Below are positions 45,840 through 55,242 of a stretch of 64,000 nt of DNA, in pieces (the stretch's first letter is position 1; each line of letters starts with the position of its first letter). The DNA is from Fusobacterium mortiferum ATCC 9817 (GTDB lineage Bacteria > Fusobacteriota > Fusobacteriia > Fusobacteriales > Fusobacteriaceae), in NCBI RefSeq assembly GCF_000158195.2, contig NZ_GL987988.1, positions 267,371 through 331,370 of the forward strand, in the 5' to 3' direction. A program made the position numbers and the translations under genes. The notes below the pieces were generated by a model that had not been told where the DNA came from, made no database searches, and worked only from the letters and a program-made list of their open reading frames with translations.

Positions 45840-47573
45840 ATGGAACGATTGTCAGGAAATTGTGTATATGAAGGAATTGTAATAGGAGAGATTTATTTAG
45901 ATATAGACACAAATTTGCAAAATGAAAAGGAAAATATCCCCTTTGAAGAGATAGGAAAAGAGAATTTAAGACTGGAAGCAGGAATAAAAAAATCAATTTC
46001 TGATTTAAAAAATTTAAAAATTGATTTGAAGGGAAAAGTAAATGAAAAAGAATTAGAAATAATAGAGGCACATATTTTATTATTGAAAGACCCAATGTAT
46101 ATTTCTGATATAAAAAAGTTAATAGAAAAGGAACAAAAAAAAGCTGAGTATGCAGTAAAAGAAACAACTGAAAAGTTTGTAAGATTATTTGAAAATATAG
46201 ATAGCCCTGTATATAGACAGAGAATGTTGGATATTAAAGATGTAAGTAATAGACTTATTGAAGCTCTAAAGAGTGAAAATGAAGATTATAAAGAGTTTAA
46301 TAATAAAATATTAATAACAAAAGAAATTTATCCAACAGAACTTTTAAAGCTCCACAAAGAGGGAGTCGAATTGAAAGGGATTATAATGGAATATGGAGGG
46401 ACAACCTCTCATTTAGCTATATTAGCAAAAGCTTTGAAGATTCCTACACTAATGGGAGTAAATGATGTCTTTAATCATAAATGGAAAGAAAAAATTATAC
46501 TGGATACAACTGAAGAAAGTACATGTGTAATAGCAGACCCGACAGATGAAGAGATAAAAGAGTATGAAAAGAAACGAAAAAAATTCTTAAGGAAACTCAA
46601 TTTGATAAAACAGGGAGCTCATCTTCCAAGTGTAACTCAAGATGGAGTAAACATAAATCTGTATTTGAATTTGGGAGATAGTGAACATGATAAAATCAAT
46701 GAAATTGATAGAGAATTAGTAAAAGGAGTCGGACTTCTTAGAACAGAATTAATATATATGAAGAGTCAAACCTTTCCAACTGAAGAACAGCAGTTAGAAA
46801 AATATAGACAAATCTTGAATAGTCTTTCAAAGGAGCAACCCATTATAATAAGAACATTAGATATTGGAGCAGATAAACAGCTTTCATACTTTAAAATGCC
46901 AAATGAAGCAAATCCATTTTTAGGATTGAGAGGAATAAGATTTTCCTTAAAATATCAAGATATCTTTGAAACGCAGTTAAGAGCTATACTTAGAATTTCA
47001 AATGAGAGAAACATAAAAATAATGTATCCTATGATAACTACTTTATTAGAAGTAAGAGAAGCAAATAAAGTATTAGAAAAAGTAAAAGGAGATTTAAGAA
47101 AAGAAAATATTCCTTTTGATGAAAATATAGAAGTAGGTATAATGGTAGAGGTACCATCAGTAATAATGATGGCAGAGGCTTTTGCTAGAGAGATAGATTT
47201 TTTTAGCGTTGGAAGCAATGATTTAACTCAATATATACTAGCTACAGATAGATTATCTGAAACAGTTGGAGAATTATATAGTTCATTTAATCCAGCAGTG
47301 TTAAGAGCTATATATCATGTGAAAAAAGCAGCAGATAAATATAATAAAAAAATCTCTGTATGTGGAGAAATGGCAGGGGATTTAAAAGCGATAGTTGCAT
47401 TATTGAGCTTAGGGATAAAGGATTTAAGTATGGTAGAATCATCAATTCTATCTGCTAAATCTTTAGTAAGAGGTTTAGAGTATAAAACTTTAGAAAATAT
47501 AAGAGAGAATATCTTAAGTTGTGAAACAGAAGAGCAAGTAAAAAATATTTTAAAAGAGTATATAAATTATTAA
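45840..47573 (+). CDS. ptsI: PTS enzyme I (phosphoenolpyruvate-protein phosphotransferase)
   Basis: 577 residues. Takes phosphate from PEP and passes it to HPr. Phosphorylated His191 in MEYGGTTSHLAILAKALK; PEP-binding blocks TELIYM, IIRTLDIGADKQLSYF, the NPFLGLRGIRF loop, VPSVIMMAEAF, FFSVGSNDLTQY and VCGEMAGD are all intact. The gene order ptsI then ptsH is the reverse of the common ptsH-ptsI. A GGGGTGG site precedes the ATG, spaced by T-rich bases. Confidence 0.96.
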   Translation: MERLSGNCVYEGIVIGEIYLDIDTNLQNEKENIPFEEIGKENLRLEAGIKKSISDLKNLKIDLKGKVNEKELEIIEAHILLLKDPMYISDIKKLIEKEQKKAEYAVKETTEKFVRLFENIDSPVYRQRMLDIKDVSNRLIEALKSENEDYKEFNNKILITKEIYPTELLKLHKEGVELKGIIMEYGGTTSHLAILAKALKIPTLMGVNDVFNHKWKEKIILDTTEESTCVIADPTDEEIKEYEKKRKKFLRKLNLIKQGAHLPSVTQDGVNINLYLNLGDSEHDKINEIDRELVKGVGLLRTELIYMKSQTFPTEEQQLEKYRQILNSLSKEQPIIIRTLDIGADKQLSYFKMPNEANPFLGLRGIRFSLKYQDIFETQLRAILRISNERNIKIMYPMITTLLEVREANKVLEKVKGDLRKENIPFDENIEVGIMVEVPSVIMMAEAFAREIDFFSVGSNDLTQYILATDRLSETVGELYSSFNPAVLRAIYHVKKAADKYNKKISVCGEMAGDLKAIVALLSLGIKDLSMVESSILSAKSLVRGLEYKTLENIRENILSCETEEQVKNILKEYINY

Positions 47574-47591
47574 ATTAGGAGATTTTAAAAA

Positions 47592-47861
47592 ATGAAAAGT
47601 AGAATAGTAGAGATAAAAAATAAAGCGGGGCTTCATGCTAGACCATCATCACTGTTTGTTCAACTTGTTACAGGATTTGATTCAGATATAACTGTAAAAT
47701 GTGATGATGAAGAGATAAATGGTAAGAGTATAATGGGTCTTATGCTATTAGCAGCTGAACAAGGAAGAAAATTGGAGCTTATAGCTGATGGTCCTGATGA
47801 AGATGAGATGTTAGATGCATTAGTAGATTTAATAGAAGTAAAAAAATTTAATGAGGAATAG
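47592..47861 (+). CDS. ptsH: PTS phosphocarrier protein HPr
   Basis: 89 residues. The phospho-accepting His15 is in AGLHARPSSLF and Ser46 in NGKSIMGL, the site used by HPr kinase in Firmicutes, is present. Together with ptsI it forms the general PTS pair; no sugar-specific EII is nearby. TTAGGAG precedes the ATG. Confidence 0.96.
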   Translation: MKSRIVEIKNKAGLHARPSSLFVQLVTGFDSDITVKCDDEEINGKSIMGLMLLAAEQGRKLELIADGPDEDEMLDALVDLIEVKKFNEE

Positions 47862-47863
47862 TT

Positions 47864-48733
47864 ATGGAGATAATAAGAGCAAAGCATATGGGATTTTGTT
47901 TTGGAGTTGCTGGAGCTATTAGTATGTGTCATAAAGTTTCTAGCGATGAGAAAAATAGAGATAAAAGAATATATATACTGGGAATGTTAGTCCACAATGA
48001 GCATGTAGTAAACCAACTTTCAAAACAAGGATTTAAAATTGTAGAGGAGATGGATATTTTACAAGGAAAAGATGAGTTACAAAAGGGAGATATTGTAATA
48101 ATTAGAGCTCATGGTACCTCAGAAAGAATTTTTAATATTCTAAAAGAAAAAGAGGTAGAGATATATGATGCTACTTGTGTATTTGTAACTCAAATAAGAA
48201 AAACTCTTGTAGAAATGGAAAAAAAAGGGTATGATATATTATTTATAGGAGATAAAAACCATCCTGAAGTAAAGGGGATAATCTCTTTTGGAAAAAGGGT
48301 AACTGTTTGTAATGACTTAGAAGAGCTACAAAGTATAGAGATAGATCCTAAAAAAGAGTACTGTCTATTGACGCAAACAACTTTAAATAAAAAAAAGTTG
48401 GAAAAAATAAAAAGTTATTTGGAAAATAGCTATCAAAATGTTAAAATATTAGATAAGGTATGTGGTGCTACTCAAGTGAGACAAGAAGCTGTAGAAGAAT
48501 TAGCTCAACAAGTAGATATGCTCATAGTTGTAGGAGGAAAAACTAGTTCAAATACTAAGAAGTTATATGATATTTCAATTAGTTATAATCCTAATACATA
48601 TTTAATTCAAGATGAGAATGACTTAAAAAAAGAGTGGTTTGAAGGGAAGAATAAAATAGGTATAACAGCAGGAGCCTCAACACCAGAAGAAATAGTAATT
48701 AAAATAGAAAATCAAATAAGGGGGATTCATTAA
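47864..48733 (+). CDS. ispH: 4-hydroxy-3-methylbut-2-enyl diphosphate reductase
   Basis: 289 residues. Last enzyme of the MEP isoprenoid pathway, with a 4Fe-4S cluster. Three conserved cysteines: HMGFCFGV (Cys12), YDATCVFVT (near 102) and KVCGATQVRQEA (near 200); HNEHVV and the RAHGTSE loop are present, and TAGASTPEEIV near the end. It starts two bases after ptsH and overlaps rpsA by one base. ispH-rpsA adjacency (or fusion) is well known in clostridia. Confidence 0.95.
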   Translation: MEIIRAKHMGFCFGVAGAISMCHKVSSDEKNRDKRIYILGMLVHNEHVVNQLSKQGFKIVEEMDILQGKDELQKGDIVIIRAHGTSERIFNILKEKEVEIYDATCVFVTQIRKTLVEMEKKGYDILFIGDKNHPEVKGIISFGKRVTVCNDLEELQSIEIDPKKEYCLLTQTTLNKKKLEKIKSYLENSYQNVKILDKVCGATQVRQEAVEELAQQVDMLIVVGGKTSSNTKKLYDISISYNPNTYLIQDENDLKKEWFEGKNKIGITAGASTPEEIVIKIENQIRGIH

Positions 48734-50355
48734 TGTATAACAACGAAAATTATGATGAATTTGAAGCTCTGCTAAATGAGTACTTACCAGCAGAGGAAAA
48801 AACAAGGGTAAGAGCAACAGGAATAATAGCACAAAGAGATAGAAACTTTGCTTATCTTGATGTACAAGGACAACCAACAAGTGTTAGAGTTAGAAACGAA
48901 GAGCTTTTAGCTTATAACATAGGTGATGAAGTAGAGATACTTTTAGTTGGAGAAACTGAAGATGGAGAATTCATAATCGGTTCAAGAAGAAGAATTGATA
49001 TGGAAGATAATCTAAAAAAATTAGAAGAAGCTTTTGAAAAAAAAGAGATAATTACAGGAAAAATTGTAAAGAGAATAAAAGGTGGATATATGGTAGAAGC
49101 TATGTTCCATCAAGGATTCTTACCTAACTCTCTATCAGAAATTAATATGAAAGATGGAGATAACTTCATAGGTAAAGAAGTTCAACTTATGATAAAAGAT
49201 ATCCAAACAGAAAAAGATAAGAAAACTAAAAAAATAACTTTCTCAAGAAAAGATATCACTCTACAAAAAGAGGAACAAGAGTTTTCTCAATTAAAAGTAG
49301 GAGATGTAGTTGAAGCTGAAGTAACTGATGTTTTAGACTTTGGATTATCAGTAAAAATAGGACACTTAAGAGGATTTGTACATATCTCTGAAATCTCTTG
49401 GAAAAAATTAGAAAAATTAACTGATGAGTATAAAAAGGGAGATATAATAAAAGGAGAGATAATCTCTTTAGAAGCTGAAAAGAAAAATATAAAACTTTCT
49501 ATAAAAGCTTTAACAAGAAATCCTTGGGATGTTGTAGCTGAAACTGTAGGAGTAGGTTCAGTTGTAGAAGGAAAAGTTACTAAATTACTTCCTTATGGAG
49601 TATTTGTAGAAATAGCTGATGGAGTAGAGGGACTTATCCATATGTCTGACTTCACTTGGAATAAGAAAAGAGTTAATCTTGGAGAGTTTGTACAAGTGGG
49701 AGATACTGTAAAAGTTAGAGTTCTTGAGTTTGTACCAGCTGAAAGAAAATTAAAATTAGGAATAAAACAACTTTGTGAAAATCCTTGGGATACTGCTGAG
49801 GAGAGATTTGCTGTTGGAAAAGAGTTATCAGCAAAAGTTTTAGAAGTAAAACCATTTGGACTATTTGCAGAAGTTGAGCCTGGAGTAGATGTATTCATCC
49901 ACCAATCTGATTATAATTGGCAAGGAGAACCTAATAAAAAATTCTCTGTAGGAGATACTGTAGACTTTAAAGTTATAGAGTTAAATATGGAAGATAATAA
50001 AATAAAAGGAAGTATAAAAGCTTTAACTAAGAGTCCATGGGAAGTAGCTTTAGAAACTTATAAAGTAGGACAAACAGTAGAGAAAGAGATTAAAAATATT
50101 ATGGATTTTGGATTATTCTTAAATCTAAGTAAAGGTGTAGATGGATTTGTACCTGCTCAAATGGCATCTAAAGACTTTGTTAAAAATTTAAAAGATAAAT
50201 TTAAAGTTGGAGATGTTGTAAAAGCTCAAATTGTTGAAATAGATAAAGAGAAACAAAGAATAAAATTATCTATTAAGAAAATAGAATTAGAAGAAGAGAG
50301 AAGAGAAAATCAAGAGCTATTATCTAAATATGGAACTTCTTCTACTGAAGAGTAA
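48733..50355 (+). CDS. rpsA: 30S ribosomal protein S1
   Basis: 540 residues with about six S1/OB-fold repeats: a divergent first (~22-85), then repeats starting near 98 (EIITGKIVKRIKGGYMVEAM), 190 (GDVVEAEVTDVLDFGLSVKI), 275 (VVEGKVTKLLPYGVFVEI), 361 (ELSAKVLEVKPFGLFAEV) and 446 (VEKEIKNIMDFGLFLNL). It unwinds and binds mRNA on the 30S subunit. Its start overlaps the ispH stop (TAATG). Confidence 0.95.
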   Translation: MYNNENYDEFEALLNEYLPAEEKTRVRATGIIAQRDRNFAYLDVQGQPTSVRVRNEELLAYNIGDEVEILLVGETEDGEFIIGSRRRIDMEDNLKKLEEAFEKKEIITGKIVKRIKGGYMVEAMFHQGFLPNSLSEINMKDGDNFIGKEVQLMIKDIQTEKDKKTKKITFSRKDITLQKEEQEFSQLKVGDVVEAEVTDVLDFGLSVKIGHLRGFVHISEISWKKLEKLTDEYKKGDIIKGEIISLEAEKKNIKLSIKALTRNPWDVVAETVGVGSVVEGKVTKLLPYGVFVEIADGVEGLIHMSDFTWNKKRVNLGEFVQVGDTVKVRVLEFVPAERKLKLGIKQLCENPWDTAEERFAVGKELSAKVLEVKPFGLFAEVEPGVDVFIHQSDYNWQGEPNKKFSVGDTVDFKVIELNMEDNKIKGSIKALTKSPWEVALETYKVGQTVEKEIKNIMDFGLFLNLSKGVDGFVPAQMASKDFVKNLKDKFKVGDVVKAQIVEIDKEKQRIKLSIKKIELEEERRENQELLSKYGTSSTEE

Positions 50356-50378
50356 TTAATAAATTTTAATTGACAAAT

Positions 50379-50428
50379 AAGGAGTTGTTAACTTATGATT
50401 CTACTCATTAGATTACAACTCCTTTTTA
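50379..50428 (+). terminator. Terminator after rpsA
   Basis: AAGGAGTTGT (50379-50388) and ACAACTCCTT (50415-50424), ten perfect pairs, followed by T. Confidence 0.9.
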
Positions 50429-50440
50429 TTTTATATAAAT

Positions 50441-51793
50441 TTATTTTAACGGAAGAGTAAGAGTAACAATAGTTCCTTTATTTAATTCACTTCTTATATC
50501 TAAGTCGATATTTAAAGTTTCTACTATTTTTTTTACTATTGAAAGACCAAGTCCATGACTTTTCATTTCTCTACTTCTTGCCTTATCTACTCTAAAAAAT
50601 CTATCAAAAATATGTTTTAAATTTTCTTGACTAATACCTTCCCCATTATCAATAATATCTACTATTATATTTTTATTTTCTCTTATATTTATATAAATCT
50701 CTTTATCTCTCCCATATTTAATAGCATTTTCAATAAGATTTAAAAAAAGTTGTCTTATAAGATGATAATCAGAATTAATGAAACTTTTTTTAGAAGAAAA
50801 ATTTATTTTTTGATTTGGATAAATAATTTTTAAATCATTTATAATTTCTGTTATAGCTTTTGAAATATTAAAATTCTTGTTTTCTTTCTCATCATAGTCA
50901 TCTTTTGCTAGAAATAAAAGTTTTGAAATAAGAGAAGACATATTTTTGGTTTCTTCTTCTATTGAATTAAGAGCTTCTATTACAATATCTTTATTTTCAA
51001 TTCCCCATCTTTTTATAAGATTAATATAACCACTTATAATAAAAATAGGTGTTTTCATTTCGTGGGAAGCACTATTTACAAAATTAATTTGTGCTTCTGT
51101 TTGTGATTGTAATCTTTTAAGCATATTATTATATGAATTTATTATTGAATTAAATTCAACAAAGTTATTTTTACTTTCTAATTTATAATTCATATTTTCA
51201 AGATTCACTTTATTTGTAATATCTCTTAAATTTTCTAAAGGTGGTATAATTTTATTATAAAATCTTTTTGCTATAACTATACTTGTAATAATAGTTATAA
51301 ATATTAAAACAAAAGAAGCTTCAAGTATACTAAGAATTATTTTTCTATCTTCTTTCATATCTTTTATAATTAAAATCTCAATTGTATTTTTCCCATCTAT
51401 TTCTATTTTTTTATTTAAAAATTCATATTTATAGAAGCCTAAACTCTGGATTTCTTCATATATATTTGTTTCATTTAAAAGATTAATAAATTCTTCTTTT
51501 AAATCATATGAATAGTATTTACCCGTATTTTTAAAAATAACTGTTATTCCTTGAATTTTAGGACACTCTTCTAAAGCTTCTAAAAATATTTCTTCAAAAT
51601 TTTCTCCTTTTTTAAGTTTTTCTTCTATTCCATTCATTTCATAATTTATAAATCCGTTGATTACCTCTATATCTAAATAGGCTGCATTTTTTATATAAGA
51701 AGAAAAGAAAAGCATTGTTATCATATAAGATATTGAAAATAAAATTATTAAATTTCTATAACTCTTCATCAGCTCATAGGATAATTTTTTCAT
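50441..51793 (-). CDS. Sensor histidine kinase
   Basis: 450 residues. Membrane helix at about residues 12-33, an extracytoplasmic sensor of ~120 residues, second helix near 157-180, HAMP linker, then HisKA with the phospho-His in NSASHEMKTPIFIISGY, and the ATPase boxes LIENAIKYGRD (N), IDNGEGI (G1) and GLGLSIVKKI (G2). It overlaps the response regulator gene by four bases. It is divergent from the lipid A-type modification genes and probably controls them, as PmrB does in enterobacteria (inference from position). Confidence 0.9.
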   Translation of the reverse strand: MKKLSYELMKSYRNLIILFSISYMITMLFFSSYIKNAAYLDIEVINGFINYEMNGIEEKLKKGENFEEIFLEALEECPKIQGITVIFKNTGKYYSYDLKEEFINLLNETNIYEEIQSLGFYKYEFLNKKIEIDGKNTIEILIIKDMKEDRKIILSILEASFVLIFITIITSIVIAKRFYNKIIPPLENLRDITNKVNLENMNYKLESKNNFVEFNSIINSYNNMLKRLQSQTEAQINFVNSASHEMKTPIFIISGYINLIKRWGIENKDIVIEALNSIEEETKNMSSLISKLLFLAKDDYDEKENKNFNISKAITEIINDLKIIYPNQKINFSSKKSFINSDYHLIRQLFLNLIENAIKYGRDKEIYINIRENKNIIVDIIDNGEGISQENLKHIFDRFFRVDKARSREMKSHGLGLSIVKKIVETLNIDLDIRSELNKGTIVTLTLPLK

Positions 51794-52485
51794 AGGGACT
51801 CTCCTTCATTTTTAATAATTTTTTTTAATATATAGCCAAAGCCTCTAACTGTATGAATATATTTTTCATTTTTATTTTCTATTTTTTTTCTAAGAAGATT
51901 AATATATACATCTACAATTTTATCTTTTCCCTCAAAATCATACCCCCAAATTTCTTCAATTATTTTTTCACGTGATATAACAATTTCTTTATTTAGTAAA
52001 AAAAGATACATAATATTATATTCTTTTTTAGTGAGGAATATTTTTTCTTCTCCTTTAAATAGTATTTTTGAATCTATCTCTAATTTTAAATTCTCATATG
52101 TGATAGTATTATGTGTTTTAAATTCTTTTTTATTTCTAAGAGCAACCCTCATTCTAGCAAAAAGTTCCTCTATTTCAAAAGGTTTTGTAATATAATCATC
52201 AGCTCCCATATCAAGTAGTTCTATCTTATTTAGTGTCTGATCTTTAGCAGTTAAAATTATAATAGGAATTTCTGAAGTTTTTCTTATAATTTTACAAACT
52301 TCTTCTCCACTTAAAATTGGCATCATTAAATCAAGAAGAATAATATCAGGAGTTTCATTTTTAAATTTATTAATACCAATTTCTCCATTTTCTCCAATAA
52401 TAACTTTATATCCTTCATGCTCTAATTCTAATTGAAGAAATCTTCTTATATTCTTGTCATCTTCTATTATTAGTACTTTTTTCAA
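51790..52485 (-). CDS. OmpR/PhoB-family response regulator
   Basis: 231 residues. Receiver domain with acidic pair IIEDD, phospho-Asp in DIILLDLMMP (near residue 50), ILTAKD and the Lys in DYITKPF; then a winged-helix DNA-binding domain ending KYIHTVRGFGYILKK. I chose TTG 52485 because AAAGGTGAG stands six bases before it; a GTG at 52494 in the same frame lies inside that ribosome site. First gene of the kinase operon and divergent from the sugar-transfer cassette. Confidence 0.9.
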   Translation of the reverse strand: MKKVLIIEDDKNIRRFLQLELEHEGYKVIIGENGEIGINKFKNETPDIILLDLMMPILSGEEVCKIIRKTSEIPIIILTAKDQTLNKIELLDMGADDYITKPFEIEELFARMRVALRNKKEFKTHNTITYENLKLEIDSKILFKGEEKIFLTKKEYNIMYLFLLNKEIVISREKIIEEIWGYDFEGKDKIVDVYINLLRKKIENKNEKYIHTVRGFGYILKKIIKNEGESL

Positions 52486-52564
52486 TTTTCTCACCTTTAT
52501 AAGTTATTTCATCTTTTAATTAATAATAACATAAAAAGATTAAAAAAAAGTAAAAAATTATCTA

Positions 52565-52611
52565 TTTTTTTACCTTTTTTTTACCTTGTTCTTTTAATAT
52601 ATAACTATATT
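52565..52611 (+). promoter_or_regulatory. Regulated promoter with 11-bp direct repeats ahead of the sugar-modification operon
   Basis: TTTACC occurs at 52569-52574 and 52580-52585 within T-tracts, an 11-base period, and a TATATT box is at 52606-52611. OmpR/PhoB-type regulators bind direct repeats of this spacing overlapping the -35 region, and no good -35 is visible. This suggests activation by the divergent response regulator. Confidence 0.5.
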
Positions 52612-52634
52612 AAAAATATAAAGGAGAGATGAAG

Positions 52635-53354
52635 ATGAATCGTATATCAGTAATTGCACCTGTTTATAATGAAAAAGAAAATATATCTTTATTTATAAAC
52701 CAAGTGGAAACTTCATTGAAAAAAAAGTTTGATTCTTATGAAATAATCTTAATTGATGATGGAAGTAATGATGGAAGCCGTGAATTACTTGACAAGGAAG
52801 CAGAGAAAAATGGGCATGTAAAAGTCTATCATTTTACCCAAAATAATGGTCAAACTGCTGCTATTGCAGCTGGGTTTAAAGTTTGTTCTGGAGATCTAAT
52901 AGTAACTATGGATTCAGACTTACAAACTAATCCAGAAGATATATATACACTTTTACCATATATTGAAGAATACGATATGGTAAATGGAAAACGTGAAACA
53001 AGAGAAGATGGATTTAAAAAGAAACTTTCCTCTTTTATAGGAAATAGCGTAAGAAATTTCATAACAAATGATGATATAAAAGATACGGGATGTCCTTTAA
53101 AACTTTTTAAAAAAGAAGTAGTAAAAAGTTTTTATCTATATGAAGGAATGCATAGATTTTTACCCACTCTTGCTAAAATGAATGGATTTAAAGTTATTGA
53201 AGTTCCAGTTAGGCATTATGATAGAGAGTTTGGAAAATCTAAATATGGAATTTCTAATAGACTTTTTAAAGGGCTTAAAGATGCTTTTGCTGTAAGATGG
53301 ATGAAACAAAGAAAATTACATTATCAATTTGACATTGGAGAAGAAGAAATATGA
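52635..53354 (+). CDS. GT2 polyprenyl-phosphate glycosyltransferase (ArnC/Dpm1-like)
   Basis: 239 residues from ATG 52635. GT-A motifs: NRISVIAPVYNEKENISLF, LIDDGSNDGS (near residue 40), MDSDLQTNPEDI (near 93) and the dolichol-phosphate-mannosyltransferase-like PVRHYDREFGKSKYG near 190. The ArnC/Dpm1 group moves a sugar from its nucleotide onto a polyprenyl phosphate for later transfer outside the inner membrane. No C-terminal membrane helices are present. AGGAG is 8 bases before this ATG; the ATG at 52629 is too close. Overlaps the next gene by four bases. Confidence 0.85.
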   Translation: MNRISVIAPVYNEKENISLFINQVETSLKKKFDSYEIILIDDGSNDGSRELLDKEAEKNGHVKVYHFTQNNGQTAAIAAGFKVCSGDLIVTMDSDLQTNPEDIYTLLPYIEEYDMVNGKRETREDGFKKKLSSFIGNSVRNFITNDDIKDTGCPLKLFKKEVVKSFYLYEGMHRFLPTLAKMNGFKVIEVPVRHYDREFGKSKYGISNRLFKGLKDAFAVRWMKQRKLHYQFDIGEEEI

Positions 53355-53632
53355 TAAAAAGTTTTGATTGGAATATATTTGTAATAATAGGATTTTTAGG
53401 ACAAATTATGTTTTCTATGAGATTTATTTTACAATGGATTGCTAGTGAAAAAGCAGGACAAAGTATTATACCCTTTTCATTCTGGATATTTAGCTTGGGG
53501 GGAAGTCTTCTTCTCTTTTTATATGCAGTATATAAAAAAGATCCAGTATTTATTTTAGGACAAGCTCCAAATCTTTTTATATATTCAAGAAATATCTGGC
53601 TAATTAAAAAGAATAAAAAGAAAAGGGAGTGA
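53351..53632 (+). CDS. LAB_N (lipid A disaccharide synthase N-terminal domain-like) membrane protein
   Basis: 93 residues with three hydrophobic helices. The motif FLGQIMFSMRFILQWIASEKAGQ (here spanning about residues 15-37) plus SIIPFSFWIFSLGGSLLLFL is the LAB_N domain, often found next to dolichol-phosphate-type GT2 genes; it is proposed to help move or present lipid-linked sugars, but its function is not established. ATGA overlap with the GT2 gene suggests a complex. Confidence 0.85.
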   Translation: MIKSFDWNIFVIIGFLGQIMFSMRFILQWIASEKAGQSIIPFSFWIFSLGGSLLLFLYAVYKKDPVFILGQAPNLFIYSRNIWLIKKNKKKRE

Positions 53633-53642
53633 AATAATTAGT

Positions 53643-55241
53643 ATGGATAAACAAGAAAGAAAATACTTAATAATTTTAGCTTTTATTTCTATGGTTGCTT
53701 TCTTTTCAAATTTATGGGTAAGACCAGCTGATTTAATGGAAGCAAGAAACTTTATAACGGCAAGGGAGATGATACAAAATGATAATTATATTATTCCTAC
53801 TCTCAATGATTTTTTAAGATTTGAAAAACCACCTCTTCCAACATGGGTTACGGCTCTTGTAATGAATATTACTGAAAATGTTAAAGATGAGTATATTTTA
53901 CGTATCCCAGTTGCACTTTGTGGAATACTATTCATCTATCTTTTATATTATTTTGTAAAAATTACAACAGAAAATAAGTTACAAAGTTTTATAACAGCTT
54001 TTATTGGAAGTACAACTTTTATGATTATAAAAATAGGGAATGAAAATACTTGGGATTTATATACCTATGTTTTTGCTTTTGGAGCAATATTATTTTTTAT
54101 AAGAGGTTTAAAAAAAGAAAAATTAATAGATTTTTTTATAACTGGAATTTTTCTATCTGCTTCTATAATGAGTAAAGGTCCTATTGGTATATATGGACTA
54201 ATACTTCCATTTCTAATTGCTCACATCTATATTTATGGATTTTCAAGTTATAAGAAAAATATAGTAAAAATATTCGTTACTCTTATTATAACTATAATAT
54301 TTTCTAGTATATGGCCACTTATAATATATTTAAAATATCCAGATTATTTTTTAAGTATTCTAAATAAAGAAAAAAATACTTGGAGTAATAGTCATGTAAA
54401 AAGTTTTGTTTATTATATGGACTATTTTATTTATATGGGTATTTGGATGTTTTTCTCTGTATTAACACTCTATTTTAATTGGATTAAAAGAAGAAGTGAA
54501 AACAAGAATTTTTCAAAGTTTATTTTTCTTTGGAATATATTAATTATTCTTGCTCTCTCTATAATAAAAATGAAGAAAAAAAGATATGGGATTCCAATAT
54601 ATATGATTTCTATAATAGGTGTAGGAACAATTTGTTACTATTATTATAATAAGTGTTGGGATAAATTAAAGAAATCTGATAAAATTCTTCTCTATTTTCA
54701 ATTAGGATTTATCTCCTTTATTTCTATTACTATTCCAATTATTATATTTTTTAAAGGTTATCTTTTAAATCAAGTAGGATTAACATACTTCATCATTACT
54801 ATAATTAGTTTTATTCCATTTATTATCTATGGAATTAGATATATTTTATATAAAAAAGATATAAACACAAAATTTATAGTAATTGGAAGTGGAATTTTGA
54901 TGCTTATTGTAAATCTTACTTCAAATTGGTTTTTTGATACAAATTTTATTAATAAAAATAAAAAAGAAAATATAGAAAATTATACAAAAATAAAAGTTAT
55001 GAGAGCAAATCCACCAAGTCTTAATATATATTCAAATAACTTTGAAATTGAAGATGTATGGAGAGTAGGAAAAAGTATTAAACCTTTTAATATCAATAAT
55101 GATCTACCAGATAAATTTATTTTCTTAGGAGAGGTTTCAGAAAAGATGAAATCAAAATTTTATATTCAAAAGCAAGAAATTTATGTAAAAGAAAATGGAG
55201 ATTTAGCAAAATTTTATTACTTGAAAAAAATGGAGGGATAA
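53643..55241 (+). CDS. ArnT-like GT-C glycosyltransferase (PMT_2 family), first copy
   Basis: 532 residues with about 11-12 membrane helices. The N-terminal periplasmic loop after helix 1 has the ArnT-like arrangement: WVRPADLMEARNFITAREMI, then DNYIIPTLNDFLRFEKPPLP (the E-K-P-P-L motif). ArnT takes a sugar from undecaprenyl phosphate and attaches it to lipid A at the periplasmic face. The C-terminal ~100 residues form a soluble periplasmic domain. Located between the LAB_N gene and the sugar-nucleotide genes. Confidence 0.82.
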   Translation: MDKQERKYLIILAFISMVAFFSNLWVRPADLMEARNFITAREMIQNDNYIIPTLNDFLRFEKPPLPTWVTALVMNITENVKDEYILRIPVALCGILFIYLLYYFVKITTENKLQSFITAFIGSTTFMIIKIGNENTWDLYTYVFAFGAILFFIRGLKKEKLIDFFITGIFLSASIMSKGPIGIYGLILPFLIAHIYIYGFSSYKKNIVKIFVTLIITIIFSSIWPLIIYLKYPDYFLSILNKEKNTWSNSHVKSFVYYMDYFIYMGIWMFFSVLTLYFNWIKRRSENKNFSKFIFLWNILIILALSIIKMKKKRYGIPIYMISIIGVGTICYYYYNKCWDKLKKSDKILLYFQLGFISFISITIPIIIFFKGYLLNQVGLTYFIITIISFIPFIIYGIRYILYKKDINTKFIVIGSGILMLIVNLTSNWFFDTNFINKNKKENIENYTKIKVMRANPPSLNIYSNNFEIEDVWRVGKSIKPFNINNDLPDKFIFLGEVSEKMKSKFYIQKQEIYVKENGDLAKFYYLKKMEG

Positions 55242-55242
55242 A

